Origin: Flavobacterium resistens
GTDB taxonomy: Bacteria; Bacteroidota; Bacteroidia; Flavobacteriales; Flavobacteriaceae
Assembly: GCF_900182645.1 (NCBI RefSeq)
Contig: NZ_FXTA01000005.1
Location: 1-64,000 of the forward strand
DNA: 64,000 nucleotides
Reading direction: 5' to 3'
Within the stretch, counting starts at the first letter, position 1. The number at the start of each line of letters is the position of its first letter. The translations under genes and the position numbers were made by a program. Below, piece after piece: positions 33,251 to 42,173 of the stretch. Below the pieces are notes generated by a model. That model made no database searches. It was not told where the DNA came from and saw only the letters and a list, made by a program, of their open reading frames with translations.

Positions 33251-33751
33251 ATGAAAAACCTACTACTAGTATCTTTTATTATGATTACCTGCGCGACATG
33301 GGCGCAATCTGCAACGGCTTATTTTGACAAAGCCATGAAAAAAGCCGAAGCCGGAAACACAAAAGGCGCAATTGCCGATTACACAAAAGCCATCAGCATG
33401 AATTCTAAATTTGTCGAAGCCTACCAAAATCGTGGCGTGGCTAAGGTGAAAATTAATGACTTAAAAGGTGCATTGGCAGATTTTAGCAAAGCAATCGAAT
33501 TAGACGACATGAATGCCGATGCCTTTACAGGAAGAGCAAACGTAAATTATAAATTATTGAATTATCAGGACGCTATTAATGATTGTAGTTCATCACTTGG
33601 TTTAAACCCAAAAGATTATATTGCTTACAATTTAAGAGGTCTTGCTTATAATAAACTTGGGGACAAAAAGAATGCCTGCAAAGATTTTTCAAAAGCTGTT
33701 GAATTAGGTAGTCAGAGTGCCATCAAAAACAAAGTAACGTTTTGTAAATAA
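33251..33751 (+). CDS. Exported TPR protein
   Basis: 166 residues with a signal peptide (MKNLLLVSFIMITCATWAQ) and three to four tetratricopeptide repeats, one unit being AIADYTKAISMNSKFVEAYQ, ending with ACKDFSKAVELGSQSAIKNK. A protein-binding scaffold in the periplasm; partner unknown. Single gene with a terminator after it. Confidence 0.85.
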   Translation: MKNLLLVSFIMITCATWAQSATAYFDKAMKKAEAGNTKGAIADYTKAISMNSKFVEAYQNRGVAKVKINDLKGALADFSKAIELDDMNADAFTGRANVNYKLLNYQDAINDCSSSLGLNPKDYIAYNLRGLAYNKLGDKKNACKDFSKAVELGSQSAIKNKVTFCK

Positions 33752-33767
33752 ATAAAACGCAAATAAT

Positions 33768-33810
33768 AAAAAGCCATTTGTAAACACCAAAATACAAATG
33801 GCTTTTTATT
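33768..33810 (+). terminator. Terminator after TPR gene
   Basis: AAAAAGCCATTTGTA pairs with TACAAATGGCTTTTT over a short loop, followed by a T run. Confidence 0.85.
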
Positions 33811-33845
33811 TTACAAACACTTTAACATTCCACAAAAGATATTTA

Positions 33846-33853
33846 TAAATTTG
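33846..33853 (+). promoter_or_regulatory. -7 element of the K+ channel gene
   Basis: TAAATTTG, a perfect TAnnTTTG match, 18 bases before the ATG at 33872. Confidence 0.5.
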
Positions 33854-33871
33854 CTCTTCAATTAAATTTCT

Positions 33872-34834
33872 ATGGCGCTTCTTAAAAAAATAAACAACTA
33901 CGCTCAAACCGATAAAAATTCCGGATTTGGAACCAATGCAGAAAGCTACGGCGGAAGATTTGTTAATAAAAACGGAACTGCAAATATTGAAAAAAGAGGC
34001 ATGCATTTATTGCGACGCATCAGCTGGTACCATACCATGATTGATATGCCAAATTGGAAATTCATGCTCATTTTATTTAGTTTTTACATTGTCATCAATT
34101 TTATTTTTGCTATCATTTATTATGCTATCGGAATTGAACATCTTAACGGAATCGAACAATCTCAAAGTATTTTGACGCAATTTGGCCAAGCTTATTTTTT
34201 TAGTGCGCAAACTTTTACCACGGTTGGTTATGGACATATTAGTCCGACTGGATTTTTAACCAGCGCCTTGTCTGCCGCCGAAGCTTTAATTGGATTATTG
34301 AGCTTTGCAATTGCAACAGGATTGTTTTTTGGAAGATTCAGCAAACCTACTGCGTTTTTAAAATTTTCTCATAATGCCTTAATTTCGCCTTACGGAGAAA
34401 ACAAAGGTTTAATGATTCGGCTTGTACCTTTTAAAAATACCAACTTTACTGATGCAACTGCAAAAATTACTTTAGGATTGAGCCTTGAAGAAAATGGCGA
34501 ACGAGTAAATAAATTCTACAATCTGGAACTGGAATTAGACCGAATCAATGCGCTTACATTAAGCTGGACATTGGTGCATCCAATTACAGAAAATAGTCCT
34601 TTATATAATTTTACCGAAGAAGATTTCAAAAAAACACATGGTGAAATTTTAGTCTTTATTACCACTTTTGATGACATGTTTAGTAACACAGTTGCTGCCC
34701 GAACTTCGTATACTTTTGACGAAATTATATACGGCGCAAAATTTGTAACTATGTACAACAGAAGTAAAAACGCATCCAAAACAATTCTTCATCTGGACAA
34801 ATTAAATCAGTATGAGACTACAAACTTTCAATAA
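33872..34834 (+). CDS. Inward-rectifier potassium channel (KirBac type)
   Basis: 320 residues. Slide helix WYHTMIDMPNWKF, outer helix (about 64-86), pore helix, selectivity filter T117-V-G-Y-G121, inner helix (about 133-153), then the large C-terminal beta-rich cytoplasmic domain with LMIRLVPFKN and TYDFDEI-like segments. Same order as KirBac channels, which let K+ pass and can be gated by lipids. Not part of an evident operon. Confidence 0.93.
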   Translation: MALLKKINNYAQTDKNSGFGTNAESYGGRFVNKNGTANIEKRGMHLLRRISWYHTMIDMPNWKFMLILFSFYIVINFIFAIIYYAIGIEHLNGIEQSQSILTQFGQAYFFSAQTFTTVGYGHISPTGFLTSALSAAEALIGLLSFAIATGLFFGRFSKPTAFLKFSHNALISPYGENKGLMIRLVPFKNTNFTDATAKITLGLSLEENGERVNKFYNLELELDRINALTLSWTLVHPITENSPLYNFTEEDFKKTHGEILVFITTFDDMFSNTVAARTSYTFDEIIYGAKFVTMYNRSKNASKTILHLDKLNQYETTNFQ

Positions 34835-34879
34835 TCTAGCATTTTGATAAAGTTTTAGAGGTTTTTTCAGATTTTATTT

Positions 34880-34887
34880 TATTTTTG
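34880..34887 (+). promoter_or_regulatory. -7 element that sets the merR start
   Basis: TATTTTTG lies over the in-frame TTG 34885, so that TTG cannot start translation; ATG 34906 is used instead. Confidence 0.5.
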
Positions 34888-34905
34888 TTTATTCAACAAT
34901 TAAAA

Positions 34906-35808
34906 ATGGTAAACAATATAAAAACAGTTTTCAGTATAAAAGACCTTGAAAACTTATCTGGAATTAAAGCGCATACAATTCGTATTTGGGAAAAAAGATA
35001 TAATATTCTTGAGCCAATGCGAACTGATACTAATATCAGACTATATAATTTACAAAACTTACAAAAGCTTTTAAATATTACTTTACTGCACGAGTACGGT
35101 TATAAAATATCTAAAATTGCGACTTATCCTGAAGAGAAAATTCCACAATTAGTTCGCGAAATTATCTCAAAGAAAAATTCACAAAACTATGCCATCACTT
35201 CTTTTAAAATGGCAATGATGAATTTTGATCAGGAATTGTTCTTTAATACTTTTGACTGGCTTATTTCAGAAAAAAGCTTTAAAGAAGTTTTTAAAGAGCA
35301 TTTTCTTCCATTGTTGAAAGAATTAGGATTATTATGGCAATCAGAAACCATAACGCCAGCAAATGAGCATTTCATGAGTCATTTGATCAAGCAAAAGATT
35401 TTAATTTATACCGAAAGTCTTCAAATATTAAAACCCACCAAAACAGATCGAATTTTTGTTCTTTCATTGCCTTTAAATGAAATTCATCAAATTGGTCTTT
35501 TGTATTTACAGTACGAGATTTTATCAAAAGGATACAAAACCATTTATTTGGGCGAAAGTATGCCAATTGAAAATCTTCAGGATTTAACGCGTCATTTTGA
35601 AAATATCACTTTCGTTTCTTTTATGACTGTGCAGCCCGATCGCGCTGTTATCAATCAATATGTAAAATCAATGGGACAGAAACTGCTGTTAAAAAACAAC
35701 GAAATCTGGCTTATGGGTAATATGGTTGAACATATTGATCAATCTAATCTACACGAACGCATTCGTATTTTTGATTCGATGGAAGAAACTATAGAAGAAA
35801 TTCAATAG
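34906..35808 (+). CDS. MerR-family regulator with B12-binding domain (CarH/LitR-like)
   Basis: 300 residues from ATG 34906. N-terminal MerR helix-turn-helix (about 8-75: YFSIKD-like start, GIKAHTIRIWEKRYNILEP), then a helical B12-binding region carrying W144-x9-E154-H155, and a Rossmann-type domain with E192-I-H194-Q-I-G197. The last is DxHxxG with Asp changed to Glu; His194 should be the lower ligand. In known CarH proteins adenosyl-B12 makes a dark-state repressor and light releases it. The residue after Trp144 is Gln where, from memory, CarH has the light-state His. It precedes crtI, crtB, crtZ and a photolyase, the usual targets. Confidence 0.88.
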   Translation: MVNNIKTVFSIKDLENLSGIKAHTIRIWEKRYNILEPMRTDTNIRLYNLQNLQKLLNITLLHEYGYKISKIATYPEEKIPQLVREIISKKNSQNYAITSFKMAMMNFDQELFFNTFDWLISEKSFKEVFKEHFLPLLKELGLLWQSETITPANEHFMSHLIKQKILIYTESLQILKPTKTDRIFVLSLPLNEIHQIGLLYLQYEILSKGYKTIYLGESMPIENLQDLTRHFENITFVSFMTVQPDRAVINQYVKSMGQKLLLKNNEIWLMGNMVEHIDQSNLHERIRIFDSMEETIEEIQ

Positions 35809-35826
35809 TTTTGTTTAAAGTTTTTG

Positions 35827-35844
35827 TATATTTGTTAAACAAAT
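35827..35844 (+). promoter_or_regulatory. crtI promoter -7 element overlapped by a 15-bp palindrome
   Basis: TATATTTG (35827-35834) is the -7 element. The perfect palindrome ATTTGTTAAACAAAT (35830-35844) shares four bases with it and reaches the crtI ATG (35843). A protein bound there would block transcription, so it is the best operator candidate for the adjacent MerR regulator. Confidence 0.6.
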
Positions 35845-37309
35845 GACAAAAACTATCATCATAATAGGATCTGGCTTTTCTTCATTAGCCGCTTCATGTT
35901 ACTTGGCGCAACAAGGAAACAAGGTCATTATTTATGAAAAAAATCCAACAGTCGGCGGTCGTGCCCGACAATTCAAAAAAGACGGTTTTACTTTTGATAT
36001 GGGGCCAAGTTGGTATTGGATGCCCGATGTATTTGAACGTTTTTTTCAGGATTTCAACAAACAAACTTCTGATTATTACGAATTAATAAAACTAAATCCA
36101 GCTTATCGGGTTTATTTTGGAACAAATGATTTTATCAGCATTTGCGATAATTTGGAAGAAATCAAATCTACTTTTGAAACTATCGAAAAAGGAAGCGCAT
36201 CTAAACTTCAAAACTTTATCGATCAGGCAAAAAGCAATTATGATATTGCCATCAAAGATTTAGTTTATCGCCCCGGAGTTTCTCCTTTAGAATTAATCAC
36301 TCCGAAAACCGCATTAAAACTAAATCAGTTTTTAAGCAATGTCAGTCAGGATATCCGCAAGAAATTCAAAAATGAAAAATTAATTCAGATTTTAGAATTT
36401 CCGGTTTTATTTCTTGGAGCAAAACCAAACAAAACACCTTCGTTTTACAATTTCATGAATTACGCCGATTTTGGCTTAGGAACATGGCATCCAAAAACGG
36501 GAATGTTTGATGTAATTTCTGCCATCGAAAAACTGGCTCTTGAACTTGGCGTAACAATCAAAACCAATTCACCAATTGAAAAAATTCTTGTTGAAAATAA
36601 AAAAGCAACCGGAGTTAAAATCAATGGAAAAATCATAAAAGCTGATATTATTTTAAGCGGTGCCGATTATCAGCATACTGAAACTTTATTAGAAAAAGAG
36701 CATCGTGCCTATTCCGATAAATATTGGGAAAGTCGTGTTTTCGCACCATCTTCTCTCCTATTTTTCATTGGCTTTAATAAAAAAATAGAAAACGTTTCGC
36801 ATCATGCTTTATTCTTCGATGTCGATTTCAATCAACATGCAAAAGACATTTATGATAATCCAAAATGGCCGGAAGCACCATTATTTTATGCCAATTTCCC
36901 TTCTAAAACCGATTTAACAGCCGCGCCAAACGGAATGGAATCAGGTTTTTTCTTAATTCCGCTTGCACCAGGAATCGAAGATAATGAAGTACTTCGAGAA
37001 GAATATTTCGAAAAGATAATCACTCGTTTCGAACAGCTTACGAATCAAAAAATAAAAAATAACATTATATTTAAGAAGTCATTCTGCAAAAATGATTTTG
37101 TAACAGATTACAACGCTTACAAAGGAAACGCTTACGGAATGGCAAATACTTTATTGCAAACCGCCTTTTTAAGACCAAAACTAAAAAGCAAAAAAGTACG
37201 TAACTTATATTTCACAGGACAATTAACTGTTCCTGGCCCAGGGGTTCCGCCTGCTTTAATTTCGGGAAAATTGGTTGCTGAGTTAATTCAAAAATCTTTT
37301 AGATCTTAA
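35843..37309 (+). CDS. crtI: Phytoene desaturase
   Basis: 488 residues. Desaturates phytoene to lycopene using FAD. Dinucleotide fold at the N-terminus (IIIGSGFSSLAAS, 5-17), GGRARQFKKDGFTFDMGPSW typical for CrtI, and a C-terminal FAD motif YFTGQLTVPGPGVPPALISG. Ends 3 bases before crtB. Its start codon lies within the putative operator, so it is near-leaderless. Confidence 0.95.
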   Translation: MTKTIIIIGSGFSSLAASCYLAQQGNKVIIYEKNPTVGGRARQFKKDGFTFDMGPSWYWMPDVFERFFQDFNKQTSDYYELIKLNPAYRVYFGTNDFISICDNLEEIKSTFETIEKGSASKLQNFIDQAKSNYDIAIKDLVYRPGVSPLELITPKTALKLNQFLSNVSQDIRKKFKNEKLIQILEFPVLFLGAKPNKTPSFYNFMNYADFGLGTWHPKTGMFDVISAIEKLALELGVTIKTNSPIEKILVENKKATGVKINGKIIKADIILSGADYQHTETLLEKEHRAYSDKYWESRVFAPSSLLFFIGFNKKIENVSHHALFFDVDFNQHAKDIYDNPKWPEAPLFYANFPSKTDLTAAPNGMESGFFLIPLAPGIEDNEVLREEYFEKIITRFEQLTNQKIKNNIIFKKSFCKNDFVTDYNAYKGNAYGMANTLLQTAFLRPKLKSKKVRNLYFTGQLTVPGPGVPPALISGKLVAELIQKSFRS

Positions 37310-37312
37310 AAA

Positions 37313-38152
37313 ATGAAATCATTATTCGACGCCGTTTCTTTCAAATGCAGTAAGCTGATTACGCAAAATTACAGTTCCTCTTTTTCATTGGCTGTAAAAA
37401 TGCTTTCGCCAAGTATTCGCGATGCCATTTACAGCATTTATGGTTTTGTTCGCTTTGCTGATGAAATTGTAGATTCATTTCACGATTATGAAAAAGAATA
37501 TCTGATAGAGGATTTCGAAAAAGAATATTACAAAGCAATGCAATTAGGTATCAGCTTAAATCCTATTTTAAATTCATTTCAACATACCGTAAAAGAATAT
37601 AATATTACAGATGATTTAGTTCAGGCTTTTTTGCGAAGCATGAAACTCGATCTTATAAAATCAACTTACAACACACAAACTGAATATACAGATTACATTT
37701 ACGGTTCTGCCGATGTTGTCGGTTTAATGTGCCTGAAGGTTTTTGTTGCTGGAAAAGAGCACAAATACGAACAATTAAAGGATGAAGCCATGCGTTTGGG
37801 TTCAGCTTTTCAGAAAGTCAATTTTCTGAGAGATTTAAGAGATGACAACTTGGTTTTAAACCGAACTTATTTTCCGGGAATCAACCTCAACAATTTCAAC
37901 GAAGCTTCAAAAGCACAAATAATCAAAGAAATCGAAGAAGATTTCCGTATCGCCTATCAAGGGATTGTAAAATTGCCGATTGAAGCAAAATTTGGTGTTT
38001 ACACGGCTTATGTTTATTATAAAAAATTGCTCAAAAAACTAAAAAACACACCATCGCATGAAATTGGAAATTCCAGAATTCGGGTTTCAAATTATACAAA
38101 AGCCGGACTTTTAGCGCAGTCTTTTGTGACATATAAATTAAAACTAGTTTAA
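37313..38152 (+). CDS. crtB: Phytoene synthase
   Basis: 279 residues. Joins two geranylgeranyl diphosphates into phytoene. Substrate-Mg motifs D50-EIV-D54 and the second aspartate-rich site NFLRDLRDD are in place, and YGFVRFADEIVD is family-typical. Co-transcribed with crtI, 3-base gap. Supplies the substrate of CrtI. Confidence 0.95.
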   Translation: MKSLFDAVSFKCSKLITQNYSSSFSLAVKMLSPSIRDAIYSIYGFVRFADEIVDSFHDYEKEYLIEDFEKEYYKAMQLGISLNPILNSFQHTVKEYNITDDLVQAFLRSMKLDLIKSTYNTQTEYTDYIYGSADVVGLMCLKVFVAGKEHKYEQLKDEAMRLGSAFQKVNFLRDLRDDNLVLNRTYFPGINLNNFNEASKAQIIKEIEEDFRIAYQGIVKLPIEAKFGVYTAYVYYKKLLKKLKNTPSHEIGNSRIRVSNYTKAGLLAQSFVTYKLKLV

Positions 38153-38169
38153 AAATTAAGATCAAAGCA

Positions 38170-38269
38170 TGTCATCCTGAGCGAAGTCGAAGGACCACGA
38201 GAAGCTCGACAAAGATTGGATTCTCGTTGCGGAGTTACTTGCGGTCCTTCGACTTCGCTCAGGATGACA
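38170..38269. repeat. REP-like inverted repeat, member 1
   Basis: Perfect 27-bp arms, 38170-38196 and 38243-38269, separated by 46 bases. The arms contain TCATCCTGAGCGAAGTCGAA. The loop holds CTCGACAAAGATTGG (38205-38219), which is also in the loop of the element at 61964-62065. Sits between crtB and crtZ and would form a very stable stem in RNA. The arm motif is one I know as widespread in Bacteroidota genomes. Confidence 0.8.
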
Positions 38270-38362
38270 AAAAACAAAAAATCTTTAGAGTTAATCTTTT
38301 ATAATTTAAAGCTAAACTCAGAAAAAATAAAATGATAATTTTAAAACATCAACATTTATAAA

Positions 38363-38803
38363 ATGATTTCTTTTTTAATCTTTATAGGCGTTTTTCTGTT
38401 CATGGAATGTATTACCTGGCTTACGCACAAGTACGTAATGCATGGTTTTATGTGGTATTTTCACGAAGATCATCATCAGCCAAAATATGAGCATACTTTC
38501 GAGCGCAACGACATTTTCTTTGTCATTTTTGCGACTCCAAGTATTATTCTATTTTATTTTGGTGTTCAGGGCGGCTTCAATTATTTGTTTTTCGTGGCCT
38601 GCGGAATCACGCTTTACGGCGTTTGTTATTTTTTAATTCACGATGTTTTGATTCATCAGCGTTTTAAATGGTTCAAAAATACCAAAAACAAATACCTCAT
38701 CGGACTCCGAAAAGCACATAAAATACACCATAAACACCTTAATAAAGAAAAAGGAGAATGTTTCGGAATGTTGTTTGTACCGTTTAAATATTATAAAATG
38801 TAA
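38363..38803 (+). CDS. crtZ: Beta-carotene hydroxylase, sterol-desaturase family
   Basis: 146 residues, membrane-bound di-iron hydroxylase with histidine clusters HKYVMH, HEDHH, HDVLIHQR and HKIHHKH and about four membrane segments. Adds hydroxyl groups to beta-carotene, giving zeaxanthin. The crtY cyclase that would make beta-carotene is not in this window. Separated from crtB by a REP-like element, so it may have its own expression. Confidence 0.9.
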   Translation: MISFLIFIGVFLFMECITWLTHKYVMHGFMWYFHEDHHQPKYEHTFERNDIFFVIFATPSIILFYFGVQGGFNYLFFVACGITLYGVCYFLIHDVLIHQRFKWFKNTKNKYLIGLRKAHKIHHKHLNKEKGECFGMLFVPFKYYKM

Positions 38804-38810
38804 AATATTT

Positions 38811-38849
38811 TGAGCGTTCTCCGCCGCGGCGGATCGGGTTTTCCGCTCA
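38811..38849. repeat. GC-rich nested palindrome
   Basis: TGAGCG (38811-38816) faces CGCTCA (38844-38849). Inside lies a perfect 14-bp palindrome TCCGCCGCGGCGGA (38820-38833). The block is nearly all GC in an AT-rich genome, followed by CGTTTTTT. Could be a terminator of the crt genes or a repeat fragment; no second copy in the window. Confidence 0.6.
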
Positions 38850-38881
38850 CGTTTTTTAAGAACAATTGATTCAACGAGAAA

Positions 38882-39391
38882 ATGAAATTATACAAAATAG
38901 AAACCGTTCAGTATGTAAATTCAAGTGTTGAAGATTGCTGGGATTTTTTCTCCAGTCCAAAAAATCTTAAAACCATAACGCTTGACAATATGAGTTTTGA
39001 AATTCAGGATTTTGATAATAAAAGAATGTATCACGGACAACTCATTACTTACACCTTAAAACCGCTTTTCGGAATTAAAATTTCTTGGGTTACTGAAATT
39101 ACGGCCTGCAAGGAAAATGAATATTTTATCGATGTTCAGCGTTTCGGCCCGTATAAATTATGGCATCACAAACATTTTTTTGAACGCACAAAAGACGGCC
39201 GAACAAAAATGACAGATATTGTTCATTATGCTCTTCCACTAGGAATTTTAGGCCGATTCATGAATACCATAATTGTAAAAAACAAACTCAAAACAATCTT
39301 CGATTTCCGTCACAATAAAATCGAAGAATTATTCAATTCACAAAAAGAGCCACTAGTTCTACAAATTAATGGCAAACAAAAAAGCTTTTAA
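38882..39391 (+). CDS. SRPBCC-family protein in the carotenoid cluster
   Basis: 169 residues of START-like fold, starting MKLYKIETVQYVNSS, with DCWDFFSSPKNLKTIT, FFERTKDGRTKMTDIVHYALPLG and a C-terminal helix. Proteins of this type beside crt and photolyase genes have been called cell division inhibitors without firm evidence; they bind hydrophobic ligands. A carotenoid-binding role would suit the context but is inference. Confidence 0.82.
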   Translation: MKLYKIETVQYVNSSVEDCWDFFSSPKNLKTITLDNMSFEIQDFDNKRMYHGQLITYTLKPLFGIKISWVTEITACKENEYFIDVQRFGPYKLWHHKHFFERTKDGRTKMTDIVHYALPLGILGRFMNTIIVKNKLKTIFDFRHNKIEELFNSQKEPLVLQINGKQKSF

Positions 39392-39438
39392 TTTTTTAAA
39401 CACACAATACAAAATTCGTCAAGACATAACCAATACAA

Positions 39439-40734
39439 ATGACAAAACAAAAAGTTAGCTTTTTCTGGTTCAGACGCGATTTGCGTTTGGAAGACAATAC
39501 CGGATTATTTCACGCCTTACAATCGGATTTTCCTGTAATTCCGCTATTTATTTTTGACGAAGATATTTTGGATAATCTTCCAAAAAGTGACGCTAGAGTA
39601 ACTTTTATTTACGATTCACTTCAGAAAATAAATTCACAGCTAATCGAATTCGGTTCTTCAATTTTAACCAAAAAAGGAAAAACAACAGAAGTTTGGAAAT
39701 CACTTAGTGCAGAATTTGACATACAAAACGTTTTTTTCAATAAAGATTACGAACCTTTTGCAATCAAACGTGACAATACAATTTGTTCACTTTTAAAAGA
39801 AAATAAAATCGAGTGTTTCTCTTTTAAAGATCACGTAATTTTCGAAGAAAAAGAAATTACGAAAGCTGATGGAAATCCCTATACGGTTTACACTCCTTAT
39901 AAAAACAAATGGCTCGAAAAATATCATTTTTCAGGATCAGCTCCAGAATATGATTCTACTCCATTTCAATCTAATTTTGCAAAAAATCAATTTTCATTTC
40001 CAGAATTATCAGAAATTGGTTTTGAAAGAAGTGCTATAAAAGTACAACCTCATAATTTATCTCAAATTGCCAATTATAAAGAAACACGGGATTTTCCGGC
40101 TTTAGACAGTACCTCTTATCTTTCTCCACATTTACGTTTTGGAACCGTAAGTATTCGGAAATTGGTAAATTGGGCCAACCGAAAAAACCAGACTTTTTTG
40201 AGCGAATTAATCTGGAGAGAATTCTTTATTCAAATATTATTTAGTTTCCCAAATTGCGTCAATCATAATTTCAAATCGAATTACGACGGAATCCAATGGC
40301 GCAATAACGAAGAAGATTTTAAACGTTGGTGTTCTGGAACCACAGGTTATCCAATGGTCGATGCCGGGATGCGTCAACTTAACGAAACTGGTTATATGCA
40401 CAATCGTGTTCGAATGGTTGTGGCGAGTTTTTTATGCAAACATTTATTGATTAACTGGCAATGGGGCGAAGCATATTTTGCAGAAAAACTATTGGATTTT
40501 GAATTGGCGTCCAACATAGGAAACTGGCAATGGGCTGCGGGAACAGGATGCGACGCCGCGCCCTATTTCAGAGTTTTTAATCCCGAAATTCAGCAAAAGA
40601 AATTTGACGAAAAAGGCGAATACATCCGCAAATGGATTCCTGAATTTGATTTTGGTTATAATGAACCAATGATTGACCACGCTTTTGCGAGAGATCGTGC
40701 AATTGCGACTTATAAAGCGGGAATTTTGAAATAG
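39439..40734 (+). CDS. phrB: Cryptochrome/DNA photolyase family protein
   Basis: 431 residues. Uses blue light and FAD to split UV-made pyrimidine dimers. N-terminal antenna domain (FFWFRRDLRLEDNTGLFHAL), then the helical FAD domain with FLSELIWREFFIQILF, WCSGTTGYPMVDAGMRQL, MHNRVRMVVASFL and NWQWAAGTGCDAAPYFRVF. These fit CPD class I photolyase rather than a (6-4) enzyme. Last gene of the photoprotection cluster. Confidence 0.93.
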   Translation: MTKQKVSFFWFRRDLRLEDNTGLFHALQSDFPVIPLFIFDEDILDNLPKSDARVTFIYDSLQKINSQLIEFGSSILTKKGKTTEVWKSLSAEFDIQNVFFNKDYEPFAIKRDNTICSLLKENKIECFSFKDHVIFEEKEITKADGNPYTVYTPYKNKWLEKYHFSGSAPEYDSTPFQSNFAKNQFSFPELSEIGFERSAIKVQPHNLSQIANYKETRDFPALDSTSYLSPHLRFGTVSIRKLVNWANRKNQTFLSELIWREFFIQILFSFPNCVNHNFKSNYDGIQWRNNEEDFKRWCSGTTGYPMVDAGMRQLNETGYMHNRVRMVVASFLCKHLLINWQWGEAYFAEKLLDFELASNIGNWQWAAGTGCDAAPYFRVFNPEIQQKKFDEKGEYIRKWIPEFDFGYNEPMIDHAFARDRAIATYKAGILK

Positions 40735-40743
40735 TTATTTTTG

Positions 40744-40862
40744 TTTCAGGTTTCAAGTTTCAGGTTTCAGGTTTTTGCTGAATGCTTAATTTATTATATC
40801 CAAGTTTATGCGCAAAGTTCCGCCAACTTGAAACTTGAAACCTGAAACTTGAAACCTGAAAC
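40744..40862. repeat. Heptad array, TTTCAGG/TTTCAAG type, second copy
   Basis: Left arm of TTTCAGG/TTTCAAG units (about 40744-40771), right arm of TTGAAAC/CTGAAAC units (about 40825-40862), 50-odd bases apart, forming a long stem between two convergent genes. Units are the same as those at 20106-20169, 20 kb away. Confidence 0.75.
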
Positions 40863-40868
40863 AAAAAC

Positions 40869-42173
40869 CTAATATTTCAAATAATTCTCAACGACGATTT
40901 TCGCCTTCAAATCAAACATTAAATTGTAAAGCCCGAAGAAAGTACGGTTCATGTAAATAAAGTGTTTAGAACCACGATTTCCGTTCATTTTTCTCAAATT
41001 TGTATCAGTTGAAAAGCGTTTTCCTAACTCAGCAATATCATTAAAAAAATTCTCATCAGAGAAATCAAAAGTCTCATTCTGAAAAGGTTTTGTAAACAAA
41101 GACAACAAATCAAAAAACATATTGGTAAAATATTCAATTTTTGATGGCGAGTCATCGTCACGAAGAACTTCTAATTCAAATAATTTTTTATTGAACAATG
41201 CAGTATCCGTAATTACATTTTTATTTATTAACTCAAAGTACGGCGTATAAAACTCTTCCGGAATTTGTTTCATACAGCCAAAATCCAACGCAATTAATTG
41301 ATTTTGATCATCAACCAAAAAATTTCCCGGATGCGGATCAGCATGTACTTTTCGCAAAACATGCACTTGATACATGTAGAAATCCCAAAGCGCCTGCCCT
41401 ATTTTATCGCCAACTTCCTGATCTGTATTTTTTGCCGTAAATTCAGAAAGATGAATTCCAGTCATCCAATCCATTGTGATTATTTTCTCTGACGAAAATT
41501 CAGGATAATAATTTGGGAAAGAAATATTCTCGATTTTATTACAAGCATCAACAACTTCCTGACTTTGTTTTAATTCCAATAAATAATTGGTTTCTTCAAT
41601 TAATTTGTCTTCAACTTCTTTGAAATATTTATCCGAATCCTTTCCTTGAAGATTAAACATTCTGATGGCAATTGGTTTTACCAAAGCCAAATCAGAAGAA
41701 ATGCTGTTTGCAACTCCGGGATATTGAATTTTCACAGCCAGCTTTTTATCATTTTTCTTTGCTAAATGTACCTGACCAATACTTGCTGCATTTACAGAAT
41801 TTGGATTGAATTCGTCAAAAATCTCATAAGGCGTTTTTCCGAAATTGCCTTTGAAGGTTTTTAAAACCAAAGGCGCAGAAAGCGGCGGAACAGAAAACTG
41901 CGAAAGCGAAAATTTCTCCACATAAGCCTGAGGCAGAAAATTTTTGTCCATGCTCAACATTTGAGCGACTTTCAGTGCACTTCCCTTTAAGCTTTTTAAT
42001 CCGTCATAAATATCCTCGGCATTATTTTCATTTAATTTATCTCGGGTCAAATCGGGATTAACTATTTTTTCTGCGTAATGTTTCACGTAATTTACTCCAA
42101 TTTTAGCGCCGGTCTGAACCAGTTTTCCAGCTCTTTCTATTTTTGAAGTTGGTATATAATCGATTGTTTTCAT
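40869..42173 (-). CDS. AarF/ABC1/UbiB-family kinase-like protein
   Basis: 434 residues of the atypical kinase family: KLNENNAEDIYDGLKSLKGSALKVAQMLSM near the start (KxGQ region), AAASIGQVH-like segment NAASIGQVHLAKK, catalytic KIQYPG, HADPHPGNFLVD and the metal site LIALDFGCMKQ. Members act in quinone or lipid handling and bind ADP/ATP; the target is unknown. Overlaps the TetR gene by 4 bases, so the two are coupled. Confidence 0.9.
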   Translation of the reverse strand: MKTIDYIPTSKIERAGKLVQTGAKIGVNYVKHYAEKIVNPDLTRDKLNENNAEDIYDGLKSLKGSALKVAQMLSMDKNFLPQAYVEKFSLSQFSVPPLSAPLVLKTFKGNFGKTPYEIFDEFNPNSVNAASIGQVHLAKKNDKKLAVKIQYPGVANSISSDLALVKPIAIRMFNLQGKDSDKYFKEVEDKLIEETNYLLELKQSQEVVDACNKIENISFPNYYPEFSSEKIITMDWMTGIHLSEFTAKNTDQEVGDKIGQALWDFYMYQVHVLRKVHADPHPGNFLVDDQNQLIALDFGCMKQIPEEFYTPYFELINKNVITDTALFNKKLFELEVLRDDDSPSKIEYFTNMFFDLLSLFTKPFQNETFDFSDENFFNDIAELGKRFSTDTNLRKMNGNRGSKHFIYMNRTFFGLYNLMFDLKAKIVVENYLKY

